NCBI GenBank assembly: GCA_902825945.1
Contig: CADECY010000009.1
Location: 1 to 64,000 of the forward strand
Reading direction: 5' to 3'
DNA length: 64,000 bases
Source: an uncultured Acidobacteriota bacterium
GTDB lineage: Bacteria; Acidobacteriota; Terriglobia; Bryobacterales; Bryobacteraceae
Shown: positions 1-11,110 of the stretch, one piece after another
Numbering within the stretch: the first letter of the stretch is position 1
Layout: each line of letters starts with the position of its first letter
Notes under the pieces: model-generated
What the model was told of the DNA's origin: nothing
Database searches by the model: none
Seen by the model: the letters and a program-made list of their open reading frames with translations, nothing else
Translations under genes and position numbers: made by a program

Positions 1-780
1 TGGAAGCCTTTGCACGAGATCTGGTCGGACGGCCGGTGCGATATCGGATCGCACCTGCATCCGTGGGTGACGCCGCCACACGAGGAAGAGGTGAACCTGT
101 ACAACTCCTACGCGGCGAACCTGCCTATTCCCCTCGTGCACGAGAAGTTAAGGCGGTTGGGCGATCAAATTCAGGCGAACTTTGGATATCGTCCCCGTGC
201 CTTCAAGGCGGGCCGGTATGGAATGAGCGATTCAATGATACCGGTGCTAAAGGACCTCGGCTACGAGGTCGATCTAAGCACGGCGCCCCCGTTCGACTAT
301 CGTGGCGACGGCGGCCCCGATTACACCCGGTTTCCGATCGATGGCTTCTGGATGAATGAAGGACGACGTTTGCTGAGCCTGCCGACCACGGGCGCGTTTG
401 CCGGATGGGCGGGCGGAGCAGCGCCTTTGCTCTATGGCGCCGCGACCTCGGGTATCGGGGCAAAGGTGCGGGCGGCCGGCATCCTCGCCCGGTTGGGCGC
501 GGTGGACCGGATCCGGTTGTCTCCGGAAGATTTCACGCACGCCGAGCACCGGAAGGTGACGCGCTTCCTGCTGGACCAGGGGGTGGGCGTGCTAACCTTC
601 AGCTTTCACAGTCCGTCGCTCGATCCGGGGAGAACCCCCTATGTGCGCACGGAAGCGGATTTGAGCCGGTTTCTGGATAGCTTCCGGAAATACTTCGACT
701 ACTTTTTCGGCGAGGCCGGCGGAAGAACGCTGACCGCGGTCGAAGTCAAGCGGCTCTTGGAGAATGGAAAGGCATCATGA
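1..780 (+). CDS. Polysaccharide deacetylase-like protein (5' partial)
   Basis: The reading frame is open from the first base, so the true start lies upstream of the window and only the last 259 residues are present. It carries the metal-site style motif SHLHPWVTPP and a later SFHSPSLDPG, arranged as in the WalW-like polysaccharide deacetylase branch of the NodB family, which removes acetyl groups from glycans. The stop overlaps the next start by four bases (ATGA), so it is translationally coupled to the carbamoyltransferase. This points to a polysaccharide modification operon that continues to the left. The family is fairly clear; the substrate is unknown. Confidence 0.75.
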   Translation, partial: WKPLHEIWSDGRCDIGSHLHPWVTPPHEEEVNLYNSYAANLPIPLVHEKLRRLGDQIQANFGYRPRAFKAGRYGMSDSMIPVLKDLGYEVDLSTAPPFDYRGDGGPDYTRFPIDGFWMNEGRRLLSLPTTGAFAGWAGGAAPLLYGAATSGIGAKVRAAGILARLGAVDRIRLSPEDFTHAEHRKVTRFLLDQGVGVLTFSFHSPSLDPGRTPYVRTEADLSRFLDSFRKYFDYFFGEAGGRTLTAVEVKRLLENGKAS

Positions 781-2642
781 AAATAATAGGTATTTCGCCG
801 TTGGATAAGGACGCCACGGCGTCGCTGGTGGAGGACGGCAAGATCCTCTTCGCCGCTGGCGAAGAGAGATTCAGCCGCCAGAAGCAACACTCGGGCTTTC
901 CGCGCTTGGCCATTCAGGCGGCGCTCGAGGCGACGGGGACCAAACCCGAGGAGATCGACGCGGTCGCCTATGCATTCCTGACGTGGGATCAGGAAGAGCG
1001 GTCGATCGACGAGAGCTTCGCTAAGGAGCGCGAGGCGACGGCGGCTTTCCGTCACGAGAACCTCCAGGAGAAGCTCGCCAACGCCGAGCAGCGGATTCCG
1101 GCCCGAACGGTACCGGTTCCCGGATTGACGCATCCCAATCAGACCCGTGAGAAGAGCTTTGCGCACGAGACGTTCTACCGGCTGGCGGGCGGTTCGCCCA
1201 TGACGGCCAAACATTTCGAGGAGAAGGCCGAGGAGGAGTGGAAGACACTCGGTATCGCCGAACATCGCAAGTGGCAACAGGAACTCGAAAGCGGGCTCGC
1301 GGAGTTCGGCCTGCTCGGCAAGCTGAAGCGCTTCGAGCATCACCTTTCACACGCCGCGAATTCGTATCTGGCGAGCGGGCTCGAGCGCGCGCTCATTGTC
1401 ACCTTCGACGGTTACGGCACGGGCTTGGCCGGCTCGATCAGCATCGGCGAGGGCGGCAAGCTCCGCCGCCTCCAGAACATCCGTTATCCGAACTCGCTCG
1501 GCACATTCTATGAGACGGTCACCTCGTCGCTCGGCTTCCGTGCCGACAGGCACGCGGGCAAGATCGTGGGGCTGGCCGCCTATGGCGATCCCTCCGTGCT
1601 GACGGACATCCTCATGGAGCGCATGGAGATCAAGGACGGCGGCTACCGCATCCACGAGAACCTCAACATCTACTTCTCGCGCCATCTGGCGGCGCGCTTC
1701 CCGATGATCGATGTTGCCGCCGCCTATCAGACGGCGCTCGAACGCGTGGCGTGCGAAGTGGTCAAATATTGGGTCGACAAGACCGGCTGCGACGCGATCG
1801 TGATGTCGGGCGGCGTGGTGGCGAACGTGAAGATGAACCAGCGGATCTTCGAGATCCCGGGTGTCAAGAAGATGTTCGTCTATCCGAACATGGGCGATGG
1901 CGGCTGCGGATCGGGCCTGGCGATGTACATGAGTTGGCCCGGCGGCGTGGGCGTTCCGATCGACAACGTGTACCTCGGGCCCGGCTACTCGCCAGCGCAA
2001 ATCCGGAAGGCGCTCGACGGTGCCGGATTACAGTACAGCGAGCCCGCCAATCTTGCCGCCGAAGTGGCGCGCCGGATCCACGGGGGCGAAGTAGTGGCTC
2101 GATTCGACGGGCGCATGGAATATGGTCCGCGCGCGCTCGGCAATCGCACGATCATGTATCACGGCCGCGATCCGGAAGTGAACCAGTGGCTCAACCAACG
2201 TCTCGGGCGCACCGAGTTCATGCCGTTCGCCCCGGTGACGCTCTATGAAGCCCGCGACAAGTGCTATTTCAACGTCTCGGGCGCCGAACACACGGCTGAG
2301 TTCATGACCGTCACGTTCGACTGTACCGACTTCATGAAGTCGACCTGCCCGGCGGCAGTCCATGTCGATGGAACCGCGCGTCCGCAATTGATCCGCCGCG
2401 AGAAAAATCCCGGCTACTACGACATCGTCAAGGAGCACGAGAAGCTCTCGGGATCACCTTCGGTGATCAACACGAGCTTCAACATGCACGAAGAGCCGAT
2501 CGTGTGCAGTCCGGAAGATGCCGTCCGCGCCTTCCTCGACGGACGGATTGACGGTTTGGTCGCCGGTCCGTACTATGTCGAGAATCCCTTGCTGGCTCAA
2601 ACGCGCAGCAGGGGCCGTGCGCTGGCCGGTTCCCGGGCATGA
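777..2642 (+). CDS. Carbamoyltransferase, NodU/CmcH family
   Basis: A 621-residue protein of full length for the family. The N-terminal half has the ASKHA-type fold with the carbamoyl-phosphate histidine motif FEHHLSHAANSYLASG (residues about 189-204). The C-terminal YrdC-like half carries GRMEYGPRALGNRTI. The family transfers a carbamoyl group from carbamoyl phosphate to a hydroxyl of a sugar or of an antibiotic or Nod-factor precursor. Coupling to a deacetylase gene suggests the acceptor is a cell-surface or exported glycan; that is inference. Start ATG at 777 overlaps the upstream stop. Confidence 0.9.
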   Translation: MKIIGISPLDKDATASLVEDGKILFAAGEERFSRQKQHSGFPRLAIQAALEATGTKPEEIDAVAYAFLTWDQEERSIDESFAKEREATAAFRHENLQEKLANAEQRIPARTVPVPGLTHPNQTREKSFAHETFYRLAGGSPMTAKHFEEKAEEEWKTLGIAEHRKWQQELESGLAEFGLLGKLKRFEHHLSHAANSYLASGLERALIVTFDGYGTGLAGSISIGEGGKLRRLQNIRYPNSLGTFYETVTSSLGFRADRHAGKIVGLAAYGDPSVLTDILMERMEIKDGGYRIHENLNIYFSRHLAARFPMIDVAAAYQTALERVACEVVKYWVDKTGCDAIVMSGGVVANVKMNQRIFEIPGVKKMFVYPNMGDGGCGSGLAMYMSWPGGVGVPIDNVYLGPGYSPAQIRKALDGAGLQYSEPANLAAEVARRIHGGEVVARFDGRMEYGPRALGNRTIMYHGRDPEVNQWLNQRLGRTEFMPFAPVTLYEARDKCYFNVSGAEHTAEFMTVTFDCTDFMKSTCPAAVHVDGTARPQLIRREKNPGYYDIVKEHEKLSGSPSVINTSFNMHEEPIVCSPEDAVRAFLDGRIDGLVAGPYYVENPLLAQTRSRGRALAGSRA

Positions 2643-3003
2643 CGGCTGGTCCCAGGCCACCCGCGCCCACAGCCGGATTACGTTCGAAGGGAACTGGGCC
2701 GCGCGGGTGCGCCGAGCCGGCGGATCGGACCTGTCCTTCCATAGGTGCGATGCGAAGGACGGAGACCGCCGTCGAGTAGCTCAGGCCGCAGTTCCAGAGT
2801 AGTCCGGAACCGCGTCCAGCCCGCTGGGAGTCCCTCCAGAAGCGCCGGTACCACATAGTAGAGGAGGGAATCCGCTCCGCTCGCCGCATCAGCTTGCCGA
2901 AGTCGATCGCTTCCCCGGCACGACTCGCCGTGCCACCCGCGACTCGGACGAGGTGGCGCATGCGGAAAAATGCGGCTGGGCAGGGCCCGGCAGGGCTTTT
3001 CGC
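2643..3003. other. Intergenic stretch with no supported gene
   Basis: About 360 bases between the carbamoyltransferase and the receptor promoter. Open frames exist on the minus strand (about 2678-3016 and 2479-2961), but they are arginine- and proline-rich, overlap each other or the carbamoyltransferase end, and show no family motif. I read this as non-coding or decayed sequence. Confidence 0.5.
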
Positions 3004-3033
3004 TTGACTTAACCATAGCTAACGAGCTATTCT
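3004..3033 (+). promoter_or_regulatory. Putative sigma70-type promoter of the receptor-efflux operon
   Basis: TTGACT at 3004-3009 and TATTCT at 3028-3033 are separated by 18 bases in a locally AT-rich patch. The ATG at 3048 follows only 14 bases after the -10 element, so the transcript would have a leader of roughly 7-8 bases, nearly leaderless. Read by eye only. Confidence 0.55.
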
Positions 3034-3047
3034 AAACTAAGATTTTC

Positions 3048-5399
3048 ATGAAAGGGATAGCTGTACTTTCCCTCACTCTCGCAGCCGAGATTCTGGCGCA
3101 ATCCTCGGCAACGATCACTGGCCGTCTGCTCGACCCCGCGGGAGCCGCGGTGGAAGGGGCACGGGTGCGGATCGGGAACGCGCTGCGCGGCTTCGAAGAG
3201 GAGACCGTGTCAGTTGAAGGGGGCGCGTTCCGATTCGCAAATCTGCCTCTGCAAAACTACGAGATCGCGGTGGACGCGGAGGGATTCTCGTCCGTGCGGC
3301 GGTCCATCGCGGTAACGGCTCCGGGCCTGATCCACGCCGAATTCTCGCTGAGTCTCGCCGCCGCGGCCCAAACGGTTTCGGTGTCAGACGCGGCTCCCAC
3401 GCTCGTCGACCCTGACCGGACCGGAAGCTACGCACAGATGAACCGCGCCGAGATCGAGCGGCTCACCACGGCGGGCGGGCGCGGACTCGAAGCGATTCTC
3501 GCGTCGTTTCCGGGATTCGCGCAAAACGCCAACGGCGCGATTCATCCGCGCGGGGCGCACAACCAGATGACCTTCGTGGTCGATGGAATGCCGGTCTCCG
3601 ATCAGTTGACCGGGGCTTTCGCCAACGCCATGGATCCGAATTCGATCCAGACGGTTGAACTCTACACCGGCAACATTCCCGCCGAGTTCGGCGCTAAGGT
3701 CTCGGCGGTCGCCAACATAACCACGCGCAGCGGACTCGGCGGTGGACGGCCAGCCGCCGGCGGCATCACGCTGAACGGCGCGGGCTTCGACACGCTTTCG
3801 CAGGTGTCGAACGTCGCTGGCGAGCGCGGACGGGTTGGCTATTCCGCGATGGTGAACTCGATGGAGACGCACCGCTATCTCGATGCCGTCTCGCTCGACA
3901 ATCTCCACAACGGCGGCAACGCGCATCGCGGATACGCGCGAATCGATATCCAGGCCTCCGCGCGTGACACCGTGCGGTTGAATGCCGCCGCCGGACGCTC
4001 GTCGTTCGAACTCGCCAACCTGCGTTCGCAACACGCGGCCGGTATGCGGCAGCGGCAGGACCTCGGCGATCATTCGTGGTCGGCGGGCTGGCTTCGATCG
4101 CTCAGCGCGGCCACGAGCTATGAAACCGTCACGTCATTGCGATCCGCTGGAGCGCGCTTGTTTCCCAGTCCTGGCGATACGCCAGTGACGGTCTTTCAGG
4201 ACCGCCGGCAATCGACCTTCACCACGTCGCACCGGGTCAATCACATCCGGGGAGCGCATCAGGTTCGCGCTGGCGCCGACTTCCAGAGATTCCCCTTGCA
4301 CGAGAGGTTCACCCTGCGTCTGACCGGCTGGCCCGATGCGCCCGGTCACCTGGCGCCGTTCGCTTTACGGCCGTTCGAATTCGACAAGCGGGCCGCGGGT
4401 TCGCTCGTCTCCGGGTGGATGCAGGATCAGATCCGCTGGGGAAGGCTCCAGTTTTCGCTCGGGCTCCGGCACGACACCTACCGGTTCCTCTCGCGCGGAA
4501 ACCAGCTTCAGCCGCGCGTGGGCATGAGTTTTCATCTCCGCGAGACGGGCACCGTGTTTCGCGCCTCCTACAACCGGACCTATCAGACGCCGCCGAACGA
4601 GAACCTGCTGGTATCGAGTTCGCCGGAGTCCGCCGTGTTGGTGGACCCCGCGGTGCGCGCCGCGCTGGGTGGCGCGTTCGCCACGATCCGGCCCGAGCGG
4701 CAGAACTTCTTCGAGGCGGGTTTCCAGCAGTCGCTCGGCAACCGCGTGAGCGTGCAGGGAGCGTTCTATCACAAGAACGCACGCGACCAACAGGACAACA
4801 ACAGCTTCTTCAACACTCCGATCATCTTTCCGACATCGCTCGCGCGGATCCGCGTCAATGGCGTCGAAGGCCGCGTCGTGGTTCCGAAGTATCGCGGATT
4901 CTCGGGGACCTTCAGCCTTACGCACGCACGTGCCATCTCGACGCCGCCCTTCACCGGTGGGCTCTTCATCGGCGATGAGGCGGTGGCCTTGCTGAGCGCG
5001 GGTCCATTCGTAATCGACCATGATCAGCGGCTGTCGCTGCACGGAGTGCTCCACTGGACGCATCGAAGCGGCTGGTTTTCGACCTTCACCACGCGCTATG
5101 ACTCAGGGTTGGTGATCAATCCCTCCAACCCGGACGAGGTCGCTGCCGATCCCGACTACGCGGACCTGCTTCCCTACATTCGCCTCGGATCGACACCGGC
5201 GCGCGCGATGCCGCGTACGATTTCTGGCCTCGCCGGCGGATACCGGCATTCCAGCGCCGACCGTGCGCGATGGGAGGCCGCGTTGCAGGCGGCCAACATC
5301 TTCGACCGCACCGCCGTGTACACGTTTCAGTCGCTGTTCGCGGGGACGCGGCTGGTGCAACCGCGAACGCTCGAAGTCCGGCTCAAGTTCTGGTTCTGA
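3048..5399 (+). CDS. TonB-dependent receptor with N-terminal carboxypeptidase regulatory-like domain
   Basis: A 783-residue outer membrane protein. Residues 1-18 form a signal peptide, followed by a carboxypeptidase-regulatory-like domain (about 20-100; SATITGRLLDPAGAAVEGAR). A plug-like region follows (about 115-230; FVVDGMPVSDQLTGAF, VELYTGNIPAEFGAKVSAV), then a long beta-barrel ending in the aromatic C-terminus VRLKFWF expected of BAM substrates. This is the CarboxypepD_reg/OmpA-related receptor type abundant in Acidobacteriota. The ligand cannot be read. The TolC gene starts 26 bases downstream, so both may share the promoter at 3004. Confidence 0.88.
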   Translation: MKGIAVLSLTLAAEILAQSSATITGRLLDPAGAAVEGARVRIGNALRGFEEETVSVEGGAFRFANLPLQNYEIAVDAEGFSSVRRSIAVTAPGLIHAEFSLSLAAAAQTVSVSDAAPTLVDPDRTGSYAQMNRAEIERLTTAGGRGLEAILASFPGFAQNANGAIHPRGAHNQMTFVVDGMPVSDQLTGAFANAMDPNSIQTVELYTGNIPAEFGAKVSAVANITTRSGLGGGRPAAGGITLNGAGFDTLSQVSNVAGERGRVGYSAMVNSMETHRYLDAVSLDNLHNGGNAHRGYARIDIQASARDTVRLNAAAGRSSFELANLRSQHAAGMRQRQDLGDHSWSAGWLRSLSAATSYETVTSLRSAGARLFPSPGDTPVTVFQDRRQSTFTTSHRVNHIRGAHQVRAGADFQRFPLHERFTLRLTGWPDAPGHLAPFALRPFEFDKRAAGSLVSGWMQDQIRWGRLQFSLGLRHDTYRFLSRGNQLQPRVGMSFHLRETGTVFRASYNRTYQTPPNENLLVSSSPESAVLVDPAVRAALGGAFATIRPERQNFFEAGFQQSLGNRVSVQGAFYHKNARDQQDNNSFFNTPIIFPTSLARIRVNGVEGRVVVPKYRGFSGTFSLTHARAISTPPFTGGLFIGDEAVALLSAGPFVIDHDQRLSLHGVLHWTHRSGWFSTFTTRYDSGLVINPSNPDEVAADPDYADLLPYIRLGSTPARAMPRTISGLAGGYRHSSADRARWEAALQAANIFDRTAVYTFQSLFAGTRLVQPRTLEVRLKFWF

Positions 5400-5425
5400 G
5401 CGGTCTGCTTCGCGATTGTGCCAGA

Positions 5426-6790
5426 ATGGGCGGTTTGATTCGCTCCAGTCTTGCTCTCCTGCTCGCGACCACGTTGCCTGCCCAGATCGCGGTAGACGAG
5501 GTGGTGCGCCAATCGACCGAACAGTATGCGGGCGTCCGAGTCTCCGCCGAGCGGATCGCCGAGGCGACGGCGGGCATCAACCTCGCGCGTCAGGCTTTCC
5601 TGCCGCGTGTCGATTTCACCAGTCAGGTGAACCGCGCCACGCGCAACAACATCTACGGCATGCTGTTCCCGCAGCAGGTCATCGCGCCGATCTCCGGCCC
5701 GCCGAACCCCTCGAATTCGCTGACGAATGTTTGGGGGAGCGCGGTGGGATTCCTGGTCTCGTGGGAGCCGTTCGACTTCGGACTCCGAAAAGCCAACGTC
5801 GACGCGGCCGATGCGGCCAAGCGCCGCGCCGAGTTAGGCGTCGAGCGGACGAAATTCGAAACCGGCGCCTCGGCGGCGGACATGTTCCTCACGATCCTCG
5901 CCGCGCAGCAAACAGCCGCCGCGGCTGAAGCCGGCGTGACACGCGCACGGGCTCTGCAAACGGTGGTCGATGCGCTGGTGAAGGCGGAATTGCGGCCCGG
6001 AGTCGACTCGTCGCGGATGAAGGCGGAACTGGCGATGGCGGAGTCCGGCCGTATCCAGGCGCAGCAGGCGATCGCGATGGCGCGGGCGTCGCTCACCCAA
6101 TTCCTCGACAAGCCGCCCGCCGAGATCCAGGTCAATCCGGGCCGTCTGTTGCAGGATCCCGAGAAGATCGAAGCCATCCTAGCGGCATCGATTGCGCATC
6201 CAGCGGAGAAGGAACAGCAGGCGGCCATCGACGAGAGCAAGGCCAAGCAGAAGGTCCTCGACAAGACCTACTATCCGAAGTTCAACACGCAAGGCACGAT
6301 CTACGCACGCGGAACGGGCGCCAATCCGGACTTTACGACGGCGGGCGGAGCGACCGGGCTTGGACCGAACATCCACAACTGGGGCCTCGGCTTCTCGATG
6401 TCGTTGCCCGTGACTGAATACCTTTCGCTGCGCGTCAAGCGCGTGGCGGAGGTGGCGCGCGAACGCTCGGAATCGGCGCGATTGAAGCAAATCCGGCAGG
6501 ATCTGACTTCGAACCTCGAACGGGCGAAAGCGATGCTCGACGGCGCGCGGCAGATCGCCAGGAACACGCCGGTGCAGTTGGAAGCGGCGCGCTCGAACGT
6601 TGAACAGGCAACGGCGCGATACAAGGCCGGCCTGGCGAATGTGGTGGATGTCGCCGAAGCGCAGCGATTGCTGACCCAGTCCGAAATCGACGATTCATTG
6701 GCGAAGCTCGCCATTTGGCGCGCTCTGCTCGCGATCTGCGCCGCGCAGGGTGACCTGCAACCGTTCCTCGATCAAGCGGGGAAGAGGTAA
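5426..6790 (+). CDS. TolC-family outer membrane efflux protein
   Basis: I place the start at ATG 5426 because it gives a clean signal peptide ([20 protein letters not shown]); the same frame is open further up but overlaps the receptor gene. The 454-residue product has the two alpha-helical repeat halves of outer membrane efflux proteins, with heptad-like stretches such as [12 protein letters not shown] and [20 protein letters not shown]. It would form the trimeric outer membrane exit duct for the RND pump encoded directly downstream (4-base gap). Role known for the family; exported substrate unknown. Confidence 0.9.
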   Translation: MGGLIRSSLALLLATTLPAQIAVDEVVRQSTEQYAGVRVSAERIAEATAGINLARQAFLPRVDFTSQVNRATRNNIYGMLFPQQVIAPISGPPNPSNSLTNVWGSAVGFLVSWEPFDFGLRKANVDAADAAKRRAELGVERTKFETGASAADMFLTILAAQQTAAAAEAGVTRARALQTVVDALVKAELRPGVDSSRMKAELAMAESGRIQAQQAIAMARASLTQFLDKPPAEIQVNPGRLLQDPEKIEAILAASIAHPAEKEQQAAIDESKAKQKVLDKTYYPKFNTQGTIYARGTGANPDFTTAGGATGLGPNIHNWGLGFSMSLPVTEYLSLRVKRVAEVARERSESARLKQIRQDLTSNLERAKAMLDGARQIARNTPVQLEAARSNVEQATARYKAGLANVVDVAEAQRLLTQSEIDDSLAKLAIWRALLAICAAQGDLQPFLDQAGKR

Positions 6791-6794
6791 CCCC

Positions 6795-9700
6795 ATGTGG
6801 CTCGTCCTCACCGCACTCCGCCGCCCGGTCACCGTACTCGTAGCGGTTCTCGCGCTTCTCATCGGTTCCTATCTTGCCGCACAGCGGATGAAGAAAGACA
6901 TCTTCCCGCAAGTCGGCTCGCCCACCATCTACGTCGCGCAGCCCTATGGCGGCATGGATCCTTCCCAGATGGAAGGCTTCATGACGTACTACTACGAGTA
7001 CCATTTCCTCTACATCACGGGCATCGAGCACGTCGAGTCGAAAAGCATCCAGGGCGCTGCTCTGATGAAGCTCGTCTTCCACGAAGGCACCGAGATGAAT
7101 CAGGCGATGGCGGAAGTGGTGGGGTACGTGAACCGTTCGCGCGCGTTCATGCCGCCGGGCGCGGTGCCACCGTTCATTACGCGATTCGACGCGGGTAGCG
7201 TCCCCGTCGGTCAGTTGGTCTTTTCGAGCTCGACACGTACGCCGGCCGAAATGCAGGACTTCGCGCTGAATCGGGTGCGTCCGTTGTTCGCGACGTTGCC
7301 CGGAGTCTCGGCACCGCCGCCGTTTGGCGGCAACCAGCGCACGATCGTAGTTCGGGTCAATCCCGACAAGCTTCGGCAGTACCGGATGTCGCCGGAGGAA
7401 GTGATTCAGGCGGTGAACAAAGCCTCGACTGTGCTTCCGTCGGGCAATGTGCGCATCGGCGACCTGAACCGGATCGCGAATACGAACGCCGTGATCGGTG
7501 GAAATCTCCAGGAGTTGGCGGACGCTCCGGTACGCGTGGGCAGCGGCCCCGCGGTTTTCATCCGAGACGTAGCGGCGGTTGAAAACGGCACCGACATCAT
7601 CACGGCCTATGCGCATGTCAACGGCAAGCGCACGGTCTACATGAACGTCACCAAGCGCTCCGATGCTTCGACCCTCGACGTCACCGCCTCCGTGAAGGCG
7701 AATCTTCCGAAGTTCAAGGCCGCGGTTCCGGAAGATGTCGAGGTGCGGCTCGAGTTCGATCAATCGGGATACGTGATCACCGCGCTGCGGGCGCTGGTCA
7801 ACGAGGCGATGCTGGGCGCGCTGCTCACGGGTCTGATGGTGCTGATTTTCCTGCGCGATTGGCGTAGCGCGATCATCGTGATCGCCACCATTCCGTTCGC
7901 GCTCCTCGGCGCCGTGGTGGGCCTGTGGGCCTTCGGACAAACGATCAACATCATGACGCTCGGCGGGCTCGCTCTGGCCGTCGGCGTCCTCGTCGACGAA
8001 GCCACCGTAGAGATCGAGAATATCCACTCGCACGTGGCGTCGGGCCTATCGCGTCCGAAAGCCGTATTGAACGCCTGCAGCCGCACTGCCCTTCCGCGGC
8101 TGCTCTCCATGCTCTCGATCCTCGCCGTCTTCGTGCCCGCGTTCTTCATGACCGGAGTCGCACGGCAACTGTTCCTGCCGCTCTCGCTCGCGGTCGGATT
8201 CGCGATGATCGTGTCATACGTGCTGTCGAGCACGCTGGTTCCGGTGCTTTCCGTATGGCTGATTCGCGGCGGACACGGCTCGGACGAAGGCTGGTTGCGG
8301 AGAGCCTATCGCGGCTTGCTCGGCGCGGTGGTCAAGATCCGTTGGCTGCTCGCGCCCGCTTATCTGGCTGGTGTCGCGCTGCTGTTATGGACACTAACAC
8401 CGAGGCTCGGAACCGAAGTTTTCCCTACGGCCGACTCAGGGCAGTTCCAGGTCCGGCTGAGAGCACCGTCCGGAACGCGCGTGGAGCGCACCGAGCTGCT
8501 GGCGCTGCGTGCACTCGAGGTAGTCGAACAAGCCGCGGGCAAGGAAAATGTCGCGATCAGCACTGCGTTCATGGGTGTGCAGCCAGCCAGCTATCCGATC
8601 AACACCGTGCACTTGTGGACAGGCGGTCCGCATGAAGCCGTCCTAAAAGTGGCGCTGAAGCCGGGTGCCAAACTCAGCGGCGAGGCGCTGCGCGAGAGGC
8701 TTCGCGCCGAACTGCCGAAGGCGCTGCCGAACACGCGCGTCTCCTTCGAAGCTGCCGACATCATCGGACAGGTGATGAGTTTCGGCTCGCCCACGACGAT
8801 CGAAGTGGCGGTGCAAGGTCCGTCGATTGCCGCCAGCCGGGATCACGCAGTCAAGGTGCAACGGGAGTTGGCCAAGATCGGCACCATGCGCGACCTGCAG
8901 CAAGCGCAACCGCTCGACTATCCGACGATCGACGTGAAGGTGGATCGCGAACGCGCGGGCCAACTCGGCCTCACCACCTACAACGTGATTCACTCGCTCG
9001 TGGCGGGCACCTCGTCCAGCCGCTTCACCGATCCGAACTACTGGCGCGATCCGGCCAGCGGCAACGCCTTCCAGATTCAGGTGGAGATTCCGCAACACCG
9101 GATGCAGTCGATCGACGACATGAAAGACCTGCCGCTGATGGTGAACGGTGAATCGCGCCCGCTATTGGGCGACGTCGCCGACTTGAAGCCCGGTACCGCG
9201 TTTGGCGTCGTGGAGCGGTACAACATGCAGCGTGTGATCAGCTTCACCGCGAACATTCATGAGGCGGCGCTCGGGAGCGTTTCGCGTGAAGTCGATGCGG
9301 CGATCAAGCACGCGGGCGAACCGCCGCGTGGCGTCAGCGTCGCGGTGCGCGGACAAATTCCACCGCTGCGCGAGATGATCGGCGGACTGCAACAAGGCTT
9401 GGCCCTTGCCGCCGCAGCGATCTTCCTGCTGCTCGCCGCGAACTTCCAGTCGTTCCGTTTGGCGATTGCCGTGGTGCTCACCACGCCCGCAGCGTTGTGC
9501 GGAGTGGTGCTCGCGCTCGTGTTTACGGGCACTACGCTCAACATCCAGTCCTACATGGGCGCGATCATGGCGATCGGCATCTCGGTGGCGAATTCGATCC
9601 TGATGGTGACGTTCATGGAGTTCGCGCGTAAAGACGGTGCTGATCCCGTGGATGCCGCCGTCACCGGTGGATCGGGCCGCATTCGCGCGATCCTAATGAC

Positions 9701-9914
9701 CGCCGCCGCGATGATCGCGGGCATGATCCCGATCGCCTCGGGCGCGCCGCAGACCGCGCCGCTCGGCAAAGCCGTGATCGGCGGACTCGCCTTCGCCACC
9801 GCCGCCACCCTGTTGGTGCTGCCCGCCTTCTACGCTATCCTCGCTCGCCGCGCCAAGCACTCACCCTCTCTCGACCCGAATGATCCCACGAGCCGTTACT
9901 ATGAAGCTTTGTAG
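6795..9914 (+). CDS. RND-family (HAE1-type) efflux pump, inner membrane
   Basis: Start ATG 6795 gives 1039 residues, the usual RND length, behind a GA-rich Shine-Dalgarno at 6781-6787. The first transmembrane helix ([20 protein letters not shown]) is followed by a periplasmic porter loop, a second helical bundle and its pseudo-repeat. TM4 holds [17 protein letters not shown], so the usual Asp-Asp proton relay pair is Asp-Glu here. The pump uses the proton gradient to expel substrates through the TolC duct. It overlaps the adaptor gene by 14 bases. Drugs, metals or lipids are all possible substrates. Confidence 0.92.
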   Translation: MWLVLTALRRPVTVLVAVLALLIGSYLAAQRMKKDIFPQVGSPTIYVAQPYGGMDPSQMEGFMTYYYEYHFLYITGIEHVESKSIQGAALMKLVFHEGTEMNQAMAEVVGYVNRSRAFMPPGAVPPFITRFDAGSVPVGQLVFSSSTRTPAEMQDFALNRVRPLFATLPGVSAPPPFGGNQRTIVVRVNPDKLRQYRMSPEEVIQAVNKASTVLPSGNVRIGDLNRIANTNAVIGGNLQELADAPVRVGSGPAVFIRDVAAVENGTDIITAYAHVNGKRTVYMNVTKRSDASTLDVTASVKANLPKFKAAVPEDVEVRLEFDQSGYVITALRALVNEAMLGALLTGLMVLIFLRDWRSAIIVIATIPFALLGAVVGLWAFGQTINIMTLGGLALAVGVLVDEATVEIENIHSHVASGLSRPKAVLNACSRTALPRLLSMLSILAVFVPAFFMTGVARQLFLPLSLAVGFAMIVSYVLSSTLVPVLSVWLIRGGHGSDEGWLRRAYRGLLGAVVKIRWLLAPAYLAGVALLLWTLTPRLGTEVFPTADSGQFQVRLRAPSGTRVERTELLALRALEVVEQAAGKENVAISTAFMGVQPASYPINTVHLWTGGPHEAVLKVALKPGAKLSGEALRERLRAELPKALPNTRVSFEAADIIGQVMSFGSPTTIEVAVQGPSIAASRDHAVKVQRELAKIGTMRDLQQAQPLDYPTIDVKVDRERAGQLGLTTYNVIHSLVAGTSSSRFTDPNYWRDPASGNAFQIQVEIPQHRMQSIDDMKDLPLMVNGESRPLLGDVADLKPGTAFGVVERYNMQRVISFTANIHEAALGSVSREVDAAIKHAGEPPRGVSVAVRGQIPPLREMIGGLQQGLALAAAAIFLLLAANFQSFRLAIAVVLTTPAALCGVVLALVFTGTTLNIQSYMGAIMAIGISVANSILMVTFMEFARKDGADPVDAAVTGGSGRIRAILMTAAAMIAGMIPIASGAPQTAPLGKAVIGGLAFATAATLLVLPAFYAILARRAKHSPSLDPNDPTSRYYEAL

Positions 9915-10986
9915 CCTGATCCTCCTCCTCGGCGCGACCGCCGCTTTCGGCCAAGCGGTGGAAACCGCTGAAGTCGTCTCGCAAACGATCGCGAAGAAGT
10001 CGCGATTACCCGGCGAACTCTCGCCGTTCATGACGGTTGCTCTGCAGGCCCGCGTGACGGGATTCCTCGAATCGATCGATGTCGATCGCGGCAGCATCGT
10101 CAAGAAGGATCAGCCAATCGCCCGGCTTTCGGCTCCGGAGATGAAGGCGCAAATTGCCGAGGCGGAGGCGAAGGTCCGGTCGGTCGAATCGCAGCGGGCG
10201 GAGGCGGAAGCGAAGGTGATCGCGGCGCAAAGCACCTATGATCGCCTGAAAGCGGCGTCGGCGACTCCGGGCGTGATCGCGGCGAACGAACTGGTGATCG
10301 CGGAGAAGTCCGTGGACGCGGCCCGCGCGGTGGTGAAGTCGCTCGAGAGTGCGGCGGAGGCGGCGCGCGCGAGCGTCAAGCCGCTGCGCGACCTCGAAAG
10401 CTACCTCGAGGTGCGAGCGCCGTTCGATGGCATCGTGACGGAACGCCTGGCGCATCCGGGGGCCCTGGTCGGTCCGGGCGCGGGAAGCGCCAACGGACCG
10501 CTCGTGCGAATCGAACAACAGTCGCGGCTGCGGCTGCTGGTCGCGGTGCCGGAAGCCGATGCCGGTGCGATTCCGCGCGGAGGCTCCGTGGCGTTCAAGG
10601 TTCCGGCGTGGCAGGGGCAGACATTCTCGGGAGTGGTGGCGCGGGTCGGCAACGTGATGGACGCGAAGACTCGCACCATGCCGGTCGAATGCGAGGTTTC
10701 GAATCCCGGACTGCGGCTCGCACCCGGCATGTACGCGGAGGTCGAGTGGCCGGTTCGCCGCGCGCGTCCGTCATTGATGGTCCCGGCGACGGCTGTCGTG
10801 ACGACCACCGAGCGAAGCTTTGTCGTGCGTGTGAAGGATGGCCGGGCGGAGTGGGTGAACGTCGGCAAGGGTGTTGCGGCAGGCGATCTGGTCGAGGTGT
10901 TCGGCACGGTGGCGGTTGGTGATGTGGTGGTGAAGCGCGCGACGGATGAAATCCGGGATGGGTCGGCGGTCACGGTCAAGAAGTAG
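9901..10986 (+). CDS. Periplasmic membrane fusion protein of RND pump (HlyD/AcrA family)
   Basis: The 361-residue product starts at ATG 9901 with a signal peptide ([17 protein letters not shown]). It shows the lipoyl-like half ([19 protein letters not shown]), a coiled-coil hairpin rich in Ala/Glu/Lys (about residues 80-165), the second lipoyl half ([20 protein letters not shown]) and C-terminal beta-barrel segments ([14 protein letters not shown]). It bridges the RND pump and the TolC protein. The order TolC-RND-adaptor is reversed from the more usual adaptor-RND-TolC. An in-frame ATG at 9880 is an alternative start but would spoil the signal peptide. Confidence 0.9.
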   Translation: MKLCSLILLLGATAAFGQAVETAEVVSQTIAKKSRLPGELSPFMTVALQARVTGFLESIDVDRGSIVKKDQPIARLSAPEMKAQIAEAEAKVRSVESQRAEAEAKVIAAQSTYDRLKAASATPGVIAANELVIAEKSVDAARAVVKSLESAAEAARASVKPLRDLESYLEVRAPFDGIVTERLAHPGALVGPGAGSANGPLVRIEQQSRLRLLVAVPEADAGAIPRGGSVAFKVPAWQGQTFSGVVARVGNVMDAKTRTMPVECEVSNPGLRLAPGMYAEVEWPVRRARPSLMVPATAVVTTTERSFVVRVKDGRAEWVNVGKGVAAGDLVEVFGTVAVGDVVVKRATDEIRDGSAVTVKK

Positions 10987-11110
10987 CGGACGTGGTTGAA
11001 ATGAGCGCCGCCAGAAAGGCGTAGACCAGAAGCGATCCCCGTGGCTGATGTTCGAAGCTGGGGCCTTGGCTCGAACCGTCCGATTGGTAGAATGTTCTCC
11101 CGTACCCCAT
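10976..11110 (-). CDS. Possible 44-residue single-pass membrane peptide
   Basis: A short open frame with an ATG at 11110-11108. It is hydrophilic first (YQSDGSSQGPSFEHQPRG), then has one hydrophobic segment (SLLVYAFLAALIS) near the C-terminus. It overlaps the adaptor gene's 3' end by 11 bases and has no convincing ribosome binding site. It lies downstream of cydB on the same strand, where small oxidase subunits sometimes occur, but it does not resemble CydX. Low confidence; it may be chance. Confidence 0.22.
   Translation of the reverse strand: MGYGRTFYQSDGSSQGPSFEHQPRGSLLVYAFLAALISTTSATS

Noticed and set aside
2678..3016. Minus-strand frame between the carbamoyltransferase and the receptor
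   Set aside because: It overlaps the receptor promoter region, lacks a ribosome site, and has no motif beyond a short hydrophobic stretch.
6435..8033. Long minus-strand open frame opposite the RND pump gene
   Set aside because: It is antisense to a clearly coding gene, is rich in Arg/His as expected from a shadow frame in GC-rich DNA, and has no motif or ribosome site.
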